The translations under genes and the position numbers were made by a program. From Collodictyon triciliatum (Eukaryota > CRuMs), in contig JBHJMP010000618.1 in the NCBI GenBank assembly GCA_043381765.1, positions 1-40,236 on the forward strand: 40,236 nt of DNA, written 5' to 3'. Below the pieces are notes generated by a model, which saw only the letters and a program-made list of their open reading frames with translations, was not told where the DNA came from and made no database searches. Position 1 is the first letter of the stretch, and every line of letters starts with the position of its first letter. Of this stretch, positions 1-12,321 are shown in pieces.

Positions 1-443
1 CCCCCCCCTGCCCAGATATTTTCACATGAACAAGAGAGAAAAAAAAAAAGAAAAACAAAAATTTTGAAAAAAAAAAAAAAAAAAAAAAAGGTAAACCCAA
101 GAAGGAGGTAACCCCAAGAAAACAGATTGAATTATAAACTGTGAAGGAGGTGAGGACTAAAACAAACATATAAAATACATCTAGGTACGTTCTGTAGTCT
201 GACTGATTAACTGTAAAACAGAATGAAGAGAGGGTGTAAGGAGGGGGGAATTGACTATGAATGACGACTGGTTTAACGATTGATAAGGGGCTGAAAAAGA
301 TGTGATATAAAAAAATCGTATTTGGTTTTGCTTAAAAAAAAAAAAGGGAGGCAACTGGGAAATATCCAGACATTGTAGAAGACAGTGGAGGGGGAAGAAA
401 TACCAATTATGGGTAAAAGTACCTTGAGCCCCTTTCTTATGGG
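1..443. other. Low-complexity stretch without a recognised gene
   Basis: The stretch holds poly-C at the left edge, a poly-A run around 67-89 and purine-rich AT sequence up to the assembly gap. No open frame shows recognisable protein similarity. The one frame entering the gap is open only because N is translated as unknown. Confidence 0.7.
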
Positions 444-924
444 NNNNNNNNNNNNNNNNNNNNNNNNNNNNNNNNNNNNNNNNNNNNNNNNNNNNNNNNN
501 NNNNNNNNNNNNNNNNNNNNNNNNNNNNNNNNNNNNNNNNNNNNNNNNNNNNNNNNNNNNNNNNNNNNNNNNNNNNNNNNNNNNNNNNNNNNNNNNNNNN
601 NNNNNNNNNNNNNNNNNNNNNNNNNNNNNNNNNNNNNNNNNNNNNNNNNNNNNNNNNNNNNNNNNNNNNNNNNNNNNNNNNNNNNNNNNNNNNNNNNNNN
701 NNNNNNNNNNNNNNNNNNNNNNNNNNNNNNNNNNNNNNNNNNNNNNNNNNNNNNNNNNNNNNNNNNNNNNNNNNNNNNNNNNNNNNNNNNNNNNNNNNNN
801 NNNNNNNNNNNNNNNNNNNNNNNNNNNNNNNNNNNNNNNNNNNNNNNNNNNNNNNNNNNNNNNNNNNNNNNNNNNNNNNNNNNNNNNNNNNNNNNNNNNN
901 NNNNNNNNNNNNNNNNNNNNNNNN
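444..924. other. Assembly gap (N run)
   Basis: This is an unbroken run of N. Nothing can be said about its content; low-complexity sequence lies before it and unassigned AT-rich sequence after it. Confidence 0.99.
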
Positions 925-1416
925 AGATAAACGTTTAGAGTAGATTATTTTTTTCTGTGCTTAACTTTGAAGCCGACCAGTTGGAGTGATACAATTTCGC
1001 ACCATTTTCCAAGAATTCGTATATTTTGTGATGCATACGTATTGTCAATGACCCTCCAACGACAAACCAAATATCCTACTGTCTCATCAATACTTTATCG
1101 ATTCTATCAAAATTCTAGCACAAAGTGGCCTCACAACCCGTGGTCGAATATAAGAAAGCAAGTATATCCTCTCGTAGGGAAGGGGTTGATGAATCATATA
1201 TGTACCCTAAGCTTCCATTACTAAAAAGACAACAACGAAAAGTGTAATCAAAAGAGAGGATTTATGAACTGAAGGTATTGTATAAGACTGCGGTGGGCAA
1301 GGAGCAAACACTTCCACTTCAAGTGTGGGAAAATGGACTCTGGAGTCACATACTACTTTTATTCAAAACGTCTCTATGTTTCCCCTCGCGTAGCACAGGA
1401 TTTGTGGTTACCGCAC
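925..1416. other. Unassigned region downstream of the LRR gene
   Basis: No gene could be supported here. On the minus strand a frame is open from about 1340 to 1219 and could be a last exon of the LRR gene, but it has no LRR consensus and no clear acceptor joins it. The plus-strand frame at 967-1224 resembles no family I know. Otherwise this looks like intergenic or 3'-flanking DNA. Confidence 0.4.
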
Positions 1417-3196
1417 CTTATCGGCGATTCTTTCTATCTGCAGAATGTTATTAGTCATGGGTCTATAATGTTTTCATAGGTGGCAAACTTTCATTTAAAA
1501 CTTAGCAACAGCAAATTGCTGTCAAAAAAAAAATTCCAATAACTATGGCATTACTTGATTGGAAGAAAGATCCAGTGACTGGAGCTGGTCCATATCAAAG
1601 AGGAAGGCTGGGACTTCGGTTAACTTTTAAAGGAAAATTGCAATATATACACATGAAAAATAGAGCTGACGTCGCAATTTATTTAGATTTCTTTAAAAAT
1701 TAATGATACTCTAAAGTTTTAATATGAGGAAACCTTATTGTTCGCCAAACAGAGTTTCGACAGATAGCTCAAAGATGTGAATGAAAGGGGCAGCGACTTT
1801 ATCTGATTCGTGTGTTTAGTGAATAATTTTGTATGAAAGCTTTCATGGTTGTATCATGCGATTTTTTCTTTTACTTGATTAAAAGATAAGTCTATTGACT
1901 TCAGGTCCTTGCACATGTCCACCAAATGTTGATTGCATCCAACACCTTTGTGGGCAAAGCTTCGATCGAACACGTCCACTCTCACATTCCAGAGCGGGTC
2001 GTTTCTTGCTACCAGTGATGATTTCTCATGGATACTGGCATCAACTCGAATTACATTCGGCAAGTATTCATATCCAACTCTTAACGAGTTCAACTTATTT
2101 AGATTTGAAACCCCAGCCGGCAGTGCAACAATCTTGGAGAAGAAAAGAAAGAAAATGACGAAATTATCCATACCAATACTAAATACATTTCATTTGATAA
2201 TGGATGTAGAGCATGATTGATTTTGATTTGCAATAAATAGGATGGGTTTACCGGATTTTTGCTTATATTAAAATAAACAAGCTCCGTTAAACCAGATATT
2301 TCTTCAGGAAGGCAACTGATTTCATTCTTGGATGCATCCAAGTAGGAAAGCACTTTTAATTTCGATATGCCTATAGGAAATGAGGGCACTTGATTTTCAT
2401 GAATGTCAAGCCACGTGAGACCAGCCAACTCGGCTATTCCGTCGGGCAAAGATATCAAGTGATTCCTGTATGATTCAATTTTTTCGATATGTACCCAACA
2501 CGATATACCATCAGGCAAAACGGAGAGCTGGTTGTTGCTGATGATAACTTGCTCCATATTAGTGAGGCTAGATATTTCGGGTGGCAGCATAGATATTTTG
2601 TTAAATTCTAGTCTCATTTTTTGAAGATTAAGCAATGCTGATAGTTCTGCGGGAAGATAGGAAATCTTATTCATGCGAACGAGAAGCTCTGTGAGGCCTG
2701 TGAGTGCGGATATCTCTTTCGGCAACGAGGTTAGCAAGTTCCCAGACAATTCAATACTTGTCAAGCCTGTCAAATGGGATATCTGAGGTGGCAACTCTGA
2801 CAATCTATTATCGTTTAAGAGCAGCTCTTTGAGGTTGGTCAATGCGCATGCTTGTGTCGGGAAAGTCATTATCAAGTTGCCTGCTAATTTCATCTCTGCA
2901 AGATGCACCAGCACGGATATATCAGTGGGAAGCAAGTAAATCTGATTGCGTGAGGCTTCAAGCCGGGTCAATCTTGACAATTTACTTATCCCGTTGCCGA
3001 AGGATGGGATGGCGTTGTCGGACATTTCCAGAACAACCAGGCGCCCCAGCTCGAATATACCGAGAGGGATTACTTGCAAGCTCTTGTTGCGGATGTCAAG
3101 TCTTGTGCAGTTTTCCAGAGGATGGAGAAAGGCCTCGGGTTCATACTTTGGCCCGAGACTCTTGAGACTTCTCAGTCGAGTGATGCGCTTCAGCAT
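1417..3196 (-). CDS. Leucine-rich-repeat protein (Shoc2/Ras-suppressor-like LRRs), multi-exon, 3' end uncertain
   Basis: Proposed exons are 2252-3196, 1875-2132, 1734-1796, 1555-1623 and perhaps 1417-1437, all joined in phase 0 by GT-AG introns. The ATG at 3196 opens a short basic leader (MLKRITRLRSLKSLG). About 13 tandem repeats of roughly 23 residues follow, with the form LxxLxLxxNxxxxLPxxI, for example LKELLLNDNRLSELPPQISH. Exons 2-4 add more LRRs (IDLSFNQ, LCLANNK, LDLSSNQ), which confirms the splicing. Exon 2 also carries a less repetitive insertion between LRRs. Such LRR arrays are usually cytosolic protein-binding scaffolds in Ras or Rho signalling. No kinase, GTPase or membrane domain is visible, so the function is open. 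The C-terminal end is not settled. Confidence 0.8.
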
Positions 3197-3409
3197 GACC
3201 GTCTTTATTTTTATTTTTATTTTTAGTCCTTTTTGACAACAGGTGGGAATGTGGCAGTGTGTTTGGATCGGCTGTTTGCCTCGTTGCCGTTTGGCTTTGT
3301 TGTGTTTTGGCAGCAAGCGCGAATCTTGGCTGTGCAGCGCTGCAGATTTCAGTGTCATTGCGCCCTTTTCCACATATACATAAATGTCCATTCTCCTTTC
3401 TTTCTTAAA

Positions 3410-3768
3410 NNNNNNNNNNNNNNNNNNNNNNNNNNNNNNNNNNNNNNNNNNNNNNNNNNNNNNNNNNNNNNNNNNNNNNNNNNNNNNNNNNNNNNNNNNN
3501 NNNNNNNNNNNNNNNNNNNNNNNNNNNNNNNNNNNNNNNNNNNNNNNNNNNNNNNNNNNNNNNNNNNNNNNNNNNNNNNNNNNNNNNNNNNNNNNNNNNN
3601 NNNNNNNNNNNNNNNNNNNNNNNNNNNNNNNNNNNNNNNNNNNNNNNNNNNNNNNNNNNNNNNNNNNNNNNNNNNNNNNNNNNNNNNNNNNNNNNNNNNN
3701 NNNNNNNNNNNNNNNNNNNNNNNNNNNNNNNNNNNNNNNNNNNNNNNNNNNNNNNNNNNNNNNNNNNN
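3410..3768. other. Assembly gap beside a TTG microsatellite
   Basis: This N run ends directly at a (TTG)n tract, so the assembly probably broke on the repeat. It separates the LRR gene start from the bZIP gene and may hide 5' exons of the latter. Confidence 0.99.
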
Positions 3769-3817
<49 letters not shown>

Positions 3818-3822
3818 CGTTG
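3769..3822 (+). repeat. (TTG)n microsatellite
   Basis: About 18 uninterrupted TTG units run from the gap edge and then decay into TCG/TTG. The same motif recurs at the next gap (5603-5674). Long Val, Cys, Leu or Asn frames over it are repeat translations, not genes. Confidence 0.95.
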
Positions 3823-4196
3823 TCGAAATAGTATCTGATTATTGCCATATTGAAAGATTGCAGAACGTCGAATTCAAGCACCATAGAGCAAGGAGAACAT
3901 TTAAGAATCTTCCACCAGACGCTACTCAGAACGCCTGTTACTTTACCGTCCCCCTACGACAACCAGGTTCTATACTCTTATTTTTTGTACCCTTTTATTA
4001 CTCTCCCTTATCTTGATCATATTTAAATGATCATTTTTATGTGTATAAATGTCTTGATCCATTCATATTTTGATGTTAATATGTGTGTCCCATTTTTTTT
4101 TTTAAAAAAAAATCGCATACCCGAAATCACTGCAAAGTGTTGATTGACAATCAAATCATTAATCATGATTTTTGACGACTTCAATGATTAAAATAG

Positions 4197-5270
4197 ATGA
4201 AAGACAAATCCAGCAACGTCAATTCGAGGAGGATGTAAAGTAAGTATATTTAACTTTAAAATCAAGTCTATGACAATCGTTCACCAACACTCTCCACCAG
4301 GAGGAGGAAGAATCGCGAGGCTGCGCAAACTTTTCGACAAAGAAAGAAGGAGCAGATAATTGACATGGAAGTGAAAATATCCTCATACGAAAGACAAATT
4401 ATGGAGTATGAAAAAAAGGTTTCTTATTCACATTTTTACCACCTCTTCATTGAAAATCAATTTTAACCTAACAAAGCCATATCGATAAAAGAGAAGTAAT
4501 GCTGAAGAAAGATGAAAATATTGAAAAAAAAGGAGGGAATACGTCGAATAAAAGAATAGAAAATACAGGAAAATAAACGAAAATTAAATAGTGTTTAAAA
4601 CGGTTTTAGATAAGACAATTGGAGGAAGAAAATAAGCAGTTGTATCAGCGCCTCTATTTTTATGAGAGTAGAATTCCTGAAGGTATAGTGGTGGAGATTT
4701 TCTTTTTGTTATGAGTCCTTTTTTCAAATATTTTCTCCGATTTTACCAAAGTATACTATATAAATTTTTAACCGAAAATAATAATAATATATTAGCATCA
4801 GAATATGAACCGTCCAACAATCCAGGAAACAAGAGAAAGTTAGGAGCACTTTTGGTAAATATATAGTGTTATACATTTCGTCTACCTATCTGCGATACTC
4901 ACAGATTTGGAATTTTAGATGGTTATGTTTGCTGTGTCCTTCTTGTTTGCACCAAGTTTTTTCATGGGCCCTCCTGTCACACAAGAGAACGAAGGCTCGT
5001 AAGTATTTGCCGTGCGTCCATTTGACAAACCCATATTTTGAAATACAGTATTTAACCTTTGGAGAATGCTCTAATTTTCTCGAGTGACACAATATACTGT
5101 CTCATTTTTCAATATATATTTTGCGTGCTGTTTGATCTGGGGTAGGCGTTACATCGGAAGAGCCTTAATGGACTATGACGGAGGAGTTGTCGCGTATCCT
5201 AAACCAGTACCACTGCCAACGAACAAAATGGTTTTTAGCCACAGAATCCCTAATATCCATATTTATGGGT

Positions 5271-5301
<31 letters not shown>

Positions 5302-5601
5302 TTTTGTCGAATACTAACATGAATCGTCAGGTCTACTACATGAGTAGTCCTACTCCCGTGCCGTCAATGTCTCTGCCTGATGGAAGGTAAAGAACTATGA
5401 AATGACCAAAACAACTTGGATCCATGTTTCATTCTCTTTGATAATCCTACCCTTATTTGGATGCTATTTGGCCATTTGAAAAAACTCGAAGTCGATACTT
5501 CAGCATTTTTGAAAAATGATGGACATCCATTTTCATTAACACCAAAGAATTATGACTGCGTGGTTTTAAACCTTATTTTTATTGTATTTTATTTTAGTAT
5601 T

Positions 5602-5674
<73 letters not shown>

Positions 5675-6740
5675 NNNNNNNNNNNNNNNNNNNNNNNNNN
5701 NNNNNNNNNNNNNNNNNNNNNNNNNNNNNNNNNNNNNNNNNNNNNNNNNNNNNNNNNNNNNNNNNNNNNNNNNNNNNNNNNNNNNNNNNNNNNNNNNNNN
5801 NNNNNNNNNNNNNNNNNNNNNNNNNNNNNNNNNNNNNNNNNNNNNNNNNNNNNNNNNNNNNNNNNNNNNNNNNNNNNNNNNNNNNNNNNNNNNNNNNNNN
5901 NNNNNNNNNNNNNNNNNNNNNNNNNNNNNNNNNNNNNNNNNNNNNNNNNNNNNNNNNNNNNNNNNNNNNNNNNNNNNNNNNNNNNNNNNNNNNNNNNNNN
6001 NNNNNNNNNNNNNNNNNNNNNNNNNNNNNNNNNNNNNNNNNNNNNNNNNNNNNNNNNNNNNNNNNNNNNNNNNNNNNNNNNNNNNNNNNNNNNNNNNNNN
6101 NNNNNNNNNNNNNNNCAAATTAACACATTCTTATTTTCCATATCTGAGTTTGCGTCATACGGTAGAGATCAATTGCTAAGAAAAAAAAAATTCAATCGGA
6201 CACCAGACATCAAGTTATCGACCCCACCGGAAATCAAACATCTCTGATAAAATCAATTCGACCAGCATCTGTTGCTGAAAGGTAAAATCTTACTTGGCCT
6301 TTTTTTCTTTTCCGGAAGAAAAGCGAAGCACTCACATGAGAGAAGCAAATTATGTACAATAAACTGGTAACCATCTCATTGCCCAAAATCCCCTCTAGGG
6401 ACATGCCACGAATCGAAGATACAGAGGGCGCATCGTATATATACTGTAATGACGCGTACCAGATTTCAACACAGCACGAACCAGCAGTAATTTTTCATCC
6501 TTTTTCGAAAGAAATAGAAAAAATTGTGACGGTCATAATCTTCACTTACTTTTTTTTTTTTAACTTACCTTTATGCAACGACAAGAAATTACCTTTTTAC
6601 TCTTATTCTTTCTTTTTTTTTTCCAGAGCAACTCTGTTGTTTCGCTACTGATTCCTGCATCTGTCCTTTCCACGAAAAACTCTACGACTGATCCAATGTG
6701 GAATAACGTGAGCCGATGCCTTGTATTTGGAATGATATAA
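4197..6740 (+). CDS. Membrane-tethered bZIP transcription factor, ATF6-like (N-terminus missing)
   Basis: Exons assembled in phase: 4197-4239, 4301-4418, 4610-4682, 4796-4854, 4919-4998, 5146-5230, 5331-5386, 6168-6281, 6399-6525 and 6627-6740 (stop TAA). The basic region is RRKNREAAQTFRQRKKEQ, with the bZIP N-x7-R signature. The zipper has a/d residues M/I/Y/I/Y/I/L/N/L at heptad spacing, including the usual buried Asn. A basic KRK, then a segment of about 20 hydrophobic residues with a central Pro (ALLMVMFAVSFLFAPSFFMG), follows closely. About 20 residues later comes RALM, which fits the site-1-protease form R-x-hydrophobic-x. The tail is a plausible lumenal domain. Zipper-TM-GP-S1P order matches ATF6, the ER-stress factor released by Golgi proteolysis. 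The activation domain lies upstream, partly in the gap at 3410-3768; another exon could hide in the gap at 5675-6115. Confidence 0.82.
5603..6115. repeat. (TTG)n microsatellite (5603-5674) and assembly gap (5675-6115) inside a bZIP-gene intron
   Basis: About 24 TTG units lead directly into an N run. Both lie between the exons at 5331-5386 and 6168-6281. Those exons are compatible in phase, so the stretch may be one large intron, but a hidden exon cannot be excluded. A separate poly-T run at about 5280-5305 and a yeast-like branch-point sequence TACTAAC at 5312-5318 lie in the preceding intron. Confidence 0.9.
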
Positions 6741-6850
6741 TAGACCCGGACAGACAGACAAACCAAGAGTTTTAACCCAAAAAAATCTTTCTTTTTCTTT
6801 CTAGGACACCATTGTGCAAGTCTCTTGTGAAATCCTCGATATTCGTGTCA

Positions 6851-7045
6851 TTAACCCATTGCCAACCCCTGTCGTGTCTGATGGGAAATGAATCACTTGA
6901 ATAGGCCATCAAGACAAGATGAAAACTTACCCTAGCACAGGCTTTGACAGCAAAACACAGTGCTCCACACCAAGCCACCACCCCCAACCCCACCATCCAT
7001 GTTCCAAAAGTAATTCCGAGTTTCCCCCTCTTTTCCTTCTTTTCT
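6851..7045 (-). CDS. Possible small single-pass membrane protein (two exons, start unknown)
   Basis: A minus-strand frame encodes a basic stretch, a hydrophobic segment (GITFGTWMVGLGVVAWCGAL) and the end FAVKACAR at a good donor (GTAAGT, 6930-6925). A 53-base intron ending CATCAG joins in phase to 6851-6877, giving the C-terminus TRQGLAMG. The size and layout recall small mitochondrial or ER membrane proteins, but I recognise no family. No ATG is in frame upstream (a stop precedes the segment), so a 5' exon is missing or the gene is not real. Confidence 0.27.
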
Positions 7046-7279
7046 TTTCTTTTTTCCACATATCATCTTCTCTCGACAAGAAACCCACAAAAACCCACAA
7101 AATCATTCTCGTGTGCCCAGTCATCCTTTTGCCTCAAAATTCAACCACACTAAAACCACGCTGCACCCGTTGATATTGTATTGTTGACAACCTAAAATGT
7201 ATCACCAAGAGAAAAACATTATGGTTCAAGTACCACTTTCCTTGCGTTTACTTTGTTAAGTTCGGGCCTTGATGGAGGG

Positions 7280-7280
7280 T

Positions 7281-7341
<61 letters not shown>
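7280..7341. repeat. (ATG)n trinucleotide microsatellite
   Basis: About 20 perfect ATG units lie 16 bases past the stop codon of the minus-strand SDR-like gene, so in its 3' flank or 3' UTR. Translated in different frames it yields Asp, Met, His or Ile runs, which are not real proteins. Confidence 0.95.
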
Positions 7342-7356
7342 CAGGTGCAACCAGCA

Positions 7357-8403
7357 TCACCACTGCTGTGTCTGCGCCCACTCTGCAAAGGATGCGAAGC
7401 GCGGCTGCCAATGCGCCAGGACCTTCCGAGTCTCCGGATTGGCCAGGCGCTTCCCAAGCGGCCCATCCTTCCCTACAAAGGCGCAGCACGGACGAGGATG
7501 CATCGCGCGGGTGATTTGGGAGCGCTGCATGGGAGTCTGGTCGCAGCCGAGGAAGAGAGCGCGCCGAGATAATTGTGGCAGCGAGTATGGCGGAAGCCCG
7601 GCCGCATGGGCCAAAGCATGAAGACACAGAGACGCCGCATCTGAGTAGTGAATCAGGTTGACGAAGCCATCCGGTCGCATCGGGCTCTCCTTCATCCGCT
7701 GGTAGACGCAGTGAGGCCCTTTGCCGGACGAGTACAGGCCAGCCAGGCGCACAACAACGCCCCGGGCGTGGAGGACAAGCGCCTCGCACAGAAGCAGAAT
7801 CCCGCTCGTCGCCGACTTGCGCAGAAGTCCGTCCGCCAAGGATGCGTCAGCCTCGACCCAGTCCATGATGCGGTCGGCCAGCCTCTGGTATCGTACCTCG
7901 GCATCGTGCTCCTGGCCCGACGCAGCTGCCGTGTCCAGGCGGGCGATGAAGTCTGCATCTATACCGGACGGCCAGGACACAAGGTCGTCTTCGACGCAAA
8001 GCTCAGCGTGTTCGGCTGCGGCATAGACACCCGAGCTCGAGACAAAGAGAGCCGAGCGTGTGCAGTGGTCCAGCCCAAAGGCAACGAGGGCGAGATATTC
8101 CCGTGGGGTTTGGCATGTTGAGGGCGGCACGCAAATGATAACATGGTGGAATCTTTGGAGCGGCTCGGCTGTCGTTGCGAGTGCAAAGCGTGCCGGTCCC
8201 TCTGGAAGCTCGCTGCGTTGATGGTCGTCCATTTGTCTGCGCAGCTGCTCGTGGCGTGTTTTGGTCTTTGTGATTCCGGTTATGAGCCACCCGCGGAGTG
8301 CCGCAATGTCGGGTTTGGCGAGCTCCGATAGAAGGTGCGAGCCGAGTTCACCGCAGCCAAGAATGCCCAGGTGTGTTGGTGTTTCGGGCGTGGGTTCGGC
8401 CAT
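7357..8403 (-). CDS. NAD(P)-binding Rossmann-fold protein, atypical/extended SDR (YeeZ-like epimerase superfamily), intronless
   Basis: This is a single open frame of 348 residues with ATG at 8403. The N-terminus THLGILGCGELGSHLL carries a GxGxxG dinucleotide-binding loop at residues 16-21. Further family marks are SSSGVY (end of strand 5), an AExR-like region EVRYQRLADRI where the usual Tyr-x3-Lys would be, VVVRLAGLYSSGKGPH (compare the RLxGIYGPGR motif of the YeeZ-like group), then FVNLIHYSDAA and FLGCDQTPMQR. This order matches bacterial and algal proteins annotated as NAD-dependent epimerase/dehydratase; their substrate is generally unknown. The canonical YxxxK pair is not evident, so catalysis is uncertain. 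The gene is clearly GC-rich and lacks introns, unlike nearly all its neighbours, which is compatible with acquisition from bacteria or with recent retroposition. Confidence 0.8.
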   Translation of the reverse strand: MAEPTPETPTHLGILGCGELGSHLLSELAKPDIAALRGWLITGITKTKTRHEQLRRQMDDHQRSELPEGPARFALATTAEPLQRFHHVIICVPPSTCQTPREYLALVAFGLDHCTRSALFVSSSGVYAAAEHAELCVEDDLVSWPSGIDADFIARLDTAAASGQEHDAEVRYQRLADRIMDWVEADASLADGLLRKSATSGILLLCEALVLHARGVVVRLAGLYSSGKGPHCVYQRMKESPMRPDGFVNLIHYSDAASLCLHALAHAAGLPPYSLPQLSRRALFLGCDQTPMQRSQITRAMHPRPCCAFVGKDGPLGKRLANPETRKVLAHWQPRFASFAEWAQTQQW

Positions 8404-8698
8404 TGCTTTTGCGCCTCTTTTTTTTTTTTCTTCTAAAAAAAATATTGTTATTTCTTGTCCTTTGCCTCTATGTCTTTTCTCCTTGATTCGACACCAGTTG
8501 TTTGTTGTCGTGTTGTTTGTGACGTTTAATGTCTTTGTCAGTGTGTGGTTTATCCAGGAGGGGGTTTCTCCATATATCATTTTTCTTCTCCCCGTTTTGA
8601 AGGTTTATTGGTTTAATTCCGAGCGCAGAAAATTGTGGTCCCTTTATGGTACAGCACGCTGTCTTGGAGGCGGAGGCGGCGGCTAAGGGTTTGCTTCG
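8404..8698. other. Intergenic stretch between the glycosyltransferase 3' end and the SDR-like start
   Basis: Both neighbours are on the minus strand. The stretch should hold the terminator of the glycosyltransferase gene and the promoter of the SDR-like gene. I see T-rich runs but no clear promoter element. Confidence 0.5.
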
Positions 8699-10984
<2,286 letters not shown>

Positions 10985-11489
10985 CTGTAGTGGGAAAAGA
11001 AAAAATTATTCGAGTGCACACCAACAGAAGGGAATGTATGTTTATTGATGTGAGCTAATGTATAGAAGGGATTCAGCATTTTCGTAAATTTTGCGCATGA
11101 ATGATTTTAATTAATGAACAATGTTATTCTATTTTCAGCGTCTTTCCATTGTGACCAAGTGTAATTTAAACATAATAGCCATTTTTTATACCTAGTATGC
11201 ATCTATTGTACATATGCTTTAATATGGAAATTCACCTTTTTTTTTTTAAAAAAAAAAAAAGAGGGAGAAAAAAAGTTAAGTACCTATCAGAAATAATTAA
11301 AATTAATGTAATCACATCTAAAATGTATCCACATTCCGATAGTTGACTGCTTTTTTAAAATGATTGATATGTTTCCAGTAATTTTAATCGTATTGTCCAT
11401 GGACATTTCCCCTTATTTAAATACATAATTGCTACGCACTGCCTCAACGGTCAAATGTTTTCTCTTCTAAGTGTTCTGATTGAGAATAC
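10985..11489. other. Intergenic AT-rich region upstream of the glycosyltransferase gene
   Basis: No coding exon was found on either strand. It contains T/A runs near 11238-11260 and presumably the glycosyltransferase promoter. No element is clear enough to call. Confidence 0.55.
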
Positions 11490-11490
11490 A

Positions 11491-11539
<49 letters not shown>

Positions 11540-11921
11540 NNNNNNNNNNNNNNNNNNNNNNNNNNNNNNNNNNNNNNNNNNNNNNNNNNNNNNNNNNNNN
11601 NNNNNNNNNNNNNNNNNNNNNNNNNNNNNNNNNNNNNNNNNNNNNNNNNNNNNNNNNNNNNNNNNNNNNNNNNNNNNNNNNNNNNNNNNNNNNNNNNNNN
11701 NNNNNNNNNNNNNNNNNNNNNNNNNNNNNNNNNNNNNNNNNNNNNNNNNNNNNNNNNNNNNNNNNNNNNNNNNNNNNNNNNNNNNNNNNNNNNNNNNNNN
11801 NNNNNNNNNNNNNNNNNNNNNNNNNNNNNNNNNNNNNNNNNNNNNNNNNNNNNNNNNNNNNNNNNNNNNNNNNNNNNNNNNNNNNNNNNNNNNNNNNNNN
11901 NNNNNNNNNNNNNNNNNNNNN
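11490..11921. repeat. (ATT)n microsatellite (to 11539) and assembly gap (11540-11921)
   Basis: About 16 ATT units run into an N run, again an assembly break on a trinucleotide repeat. Ile, Leu and Asn poly-residue frames here are repeat artefacts. Confidence 0.95.
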
Positions 11922-12018
11922 AATCGACCTCTTGGTGCACCTGCTCCTGGCCAATACGCCCGAAAGAAGCATGTCTACAACCGTTTATGTCCCAGAGGCG
12001 CCTGTCACGAGAATCTGA
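11922..12018 (+). CDS. Possible C-terminal fragment of a gene hidden in the gap (strand uncertain)
   Basis: Out of the gap the plus strand reads IDLLVHLLLANTPERS and on to a stop at 12016-12018, about 31 residues. The minus strand of the same piece contains, just after a possible acceptor, ILVTGASG, the nucleotide-binding motif of short-chain dehydrogenases, but that frame stops after one more codon. Both readings are short, so the fragment is only a hint that a gene lies in the gap. Confidence 0.2.
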
Positions 12019-12120
12019 CAATAGGTTCTTCCAATTCTGGAATAACAGCACTCAGGTTTCCGCCAGCAACACACTTTTTTTCCTCTTTTTTTTTTTATGA
12101 TAAACGGTGTGACCATTTTT

Positions 12121-12228
12121 CTACTCCTTTCGCGAGGATTTCTTAAAGTCGTCTGTCAGCCAGGCTGCAGCCGCAAATCCCAAGCCAAAGGCGAGCCTCT
12201 TTGAATAGAAACAGGAAGGCAGCGGCAT
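12121..12228 (-). CDS. 35-residue ORF with one hydrophobic segment
   Basis: A complete ATG-to-TAG frame encodes a short basic leader, a hydrophobic stretch (RLAFGLGFAAAAWL) and a charged tail (TDDFKKSSRKE). Its layout is like that of tiny mitochondrial respiratory-complex or assembly proteins. I cannot name a family. It lies divergently, 93 bases upstream of the GPCR start, and its local GC content is raised as in genuine exons nearby. It could also be the last exon of a spliced gene. Confidence 0.35.
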   Translation of the reverse strand: MPLPSCFYSKRLAFGLGFAAAAWLTDDFKKSSRKE

Positions 12229-12321
12229 ACAAACTCTATCACAAACCAACTTTGAATATTTGCAGGGTAACAACCTCACTGCAACTCACAGCCAACCAAA
12301 ACAGCCCATAGTTTCGTCCGC

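Noticed and set aside
5416-6247. Several long frames of Leu, Cys or Gln runs across the TTG repeat and gap
   Set aside because: They are translations of a trinucleotide repeat and of N; no unique protein sequence supports them.
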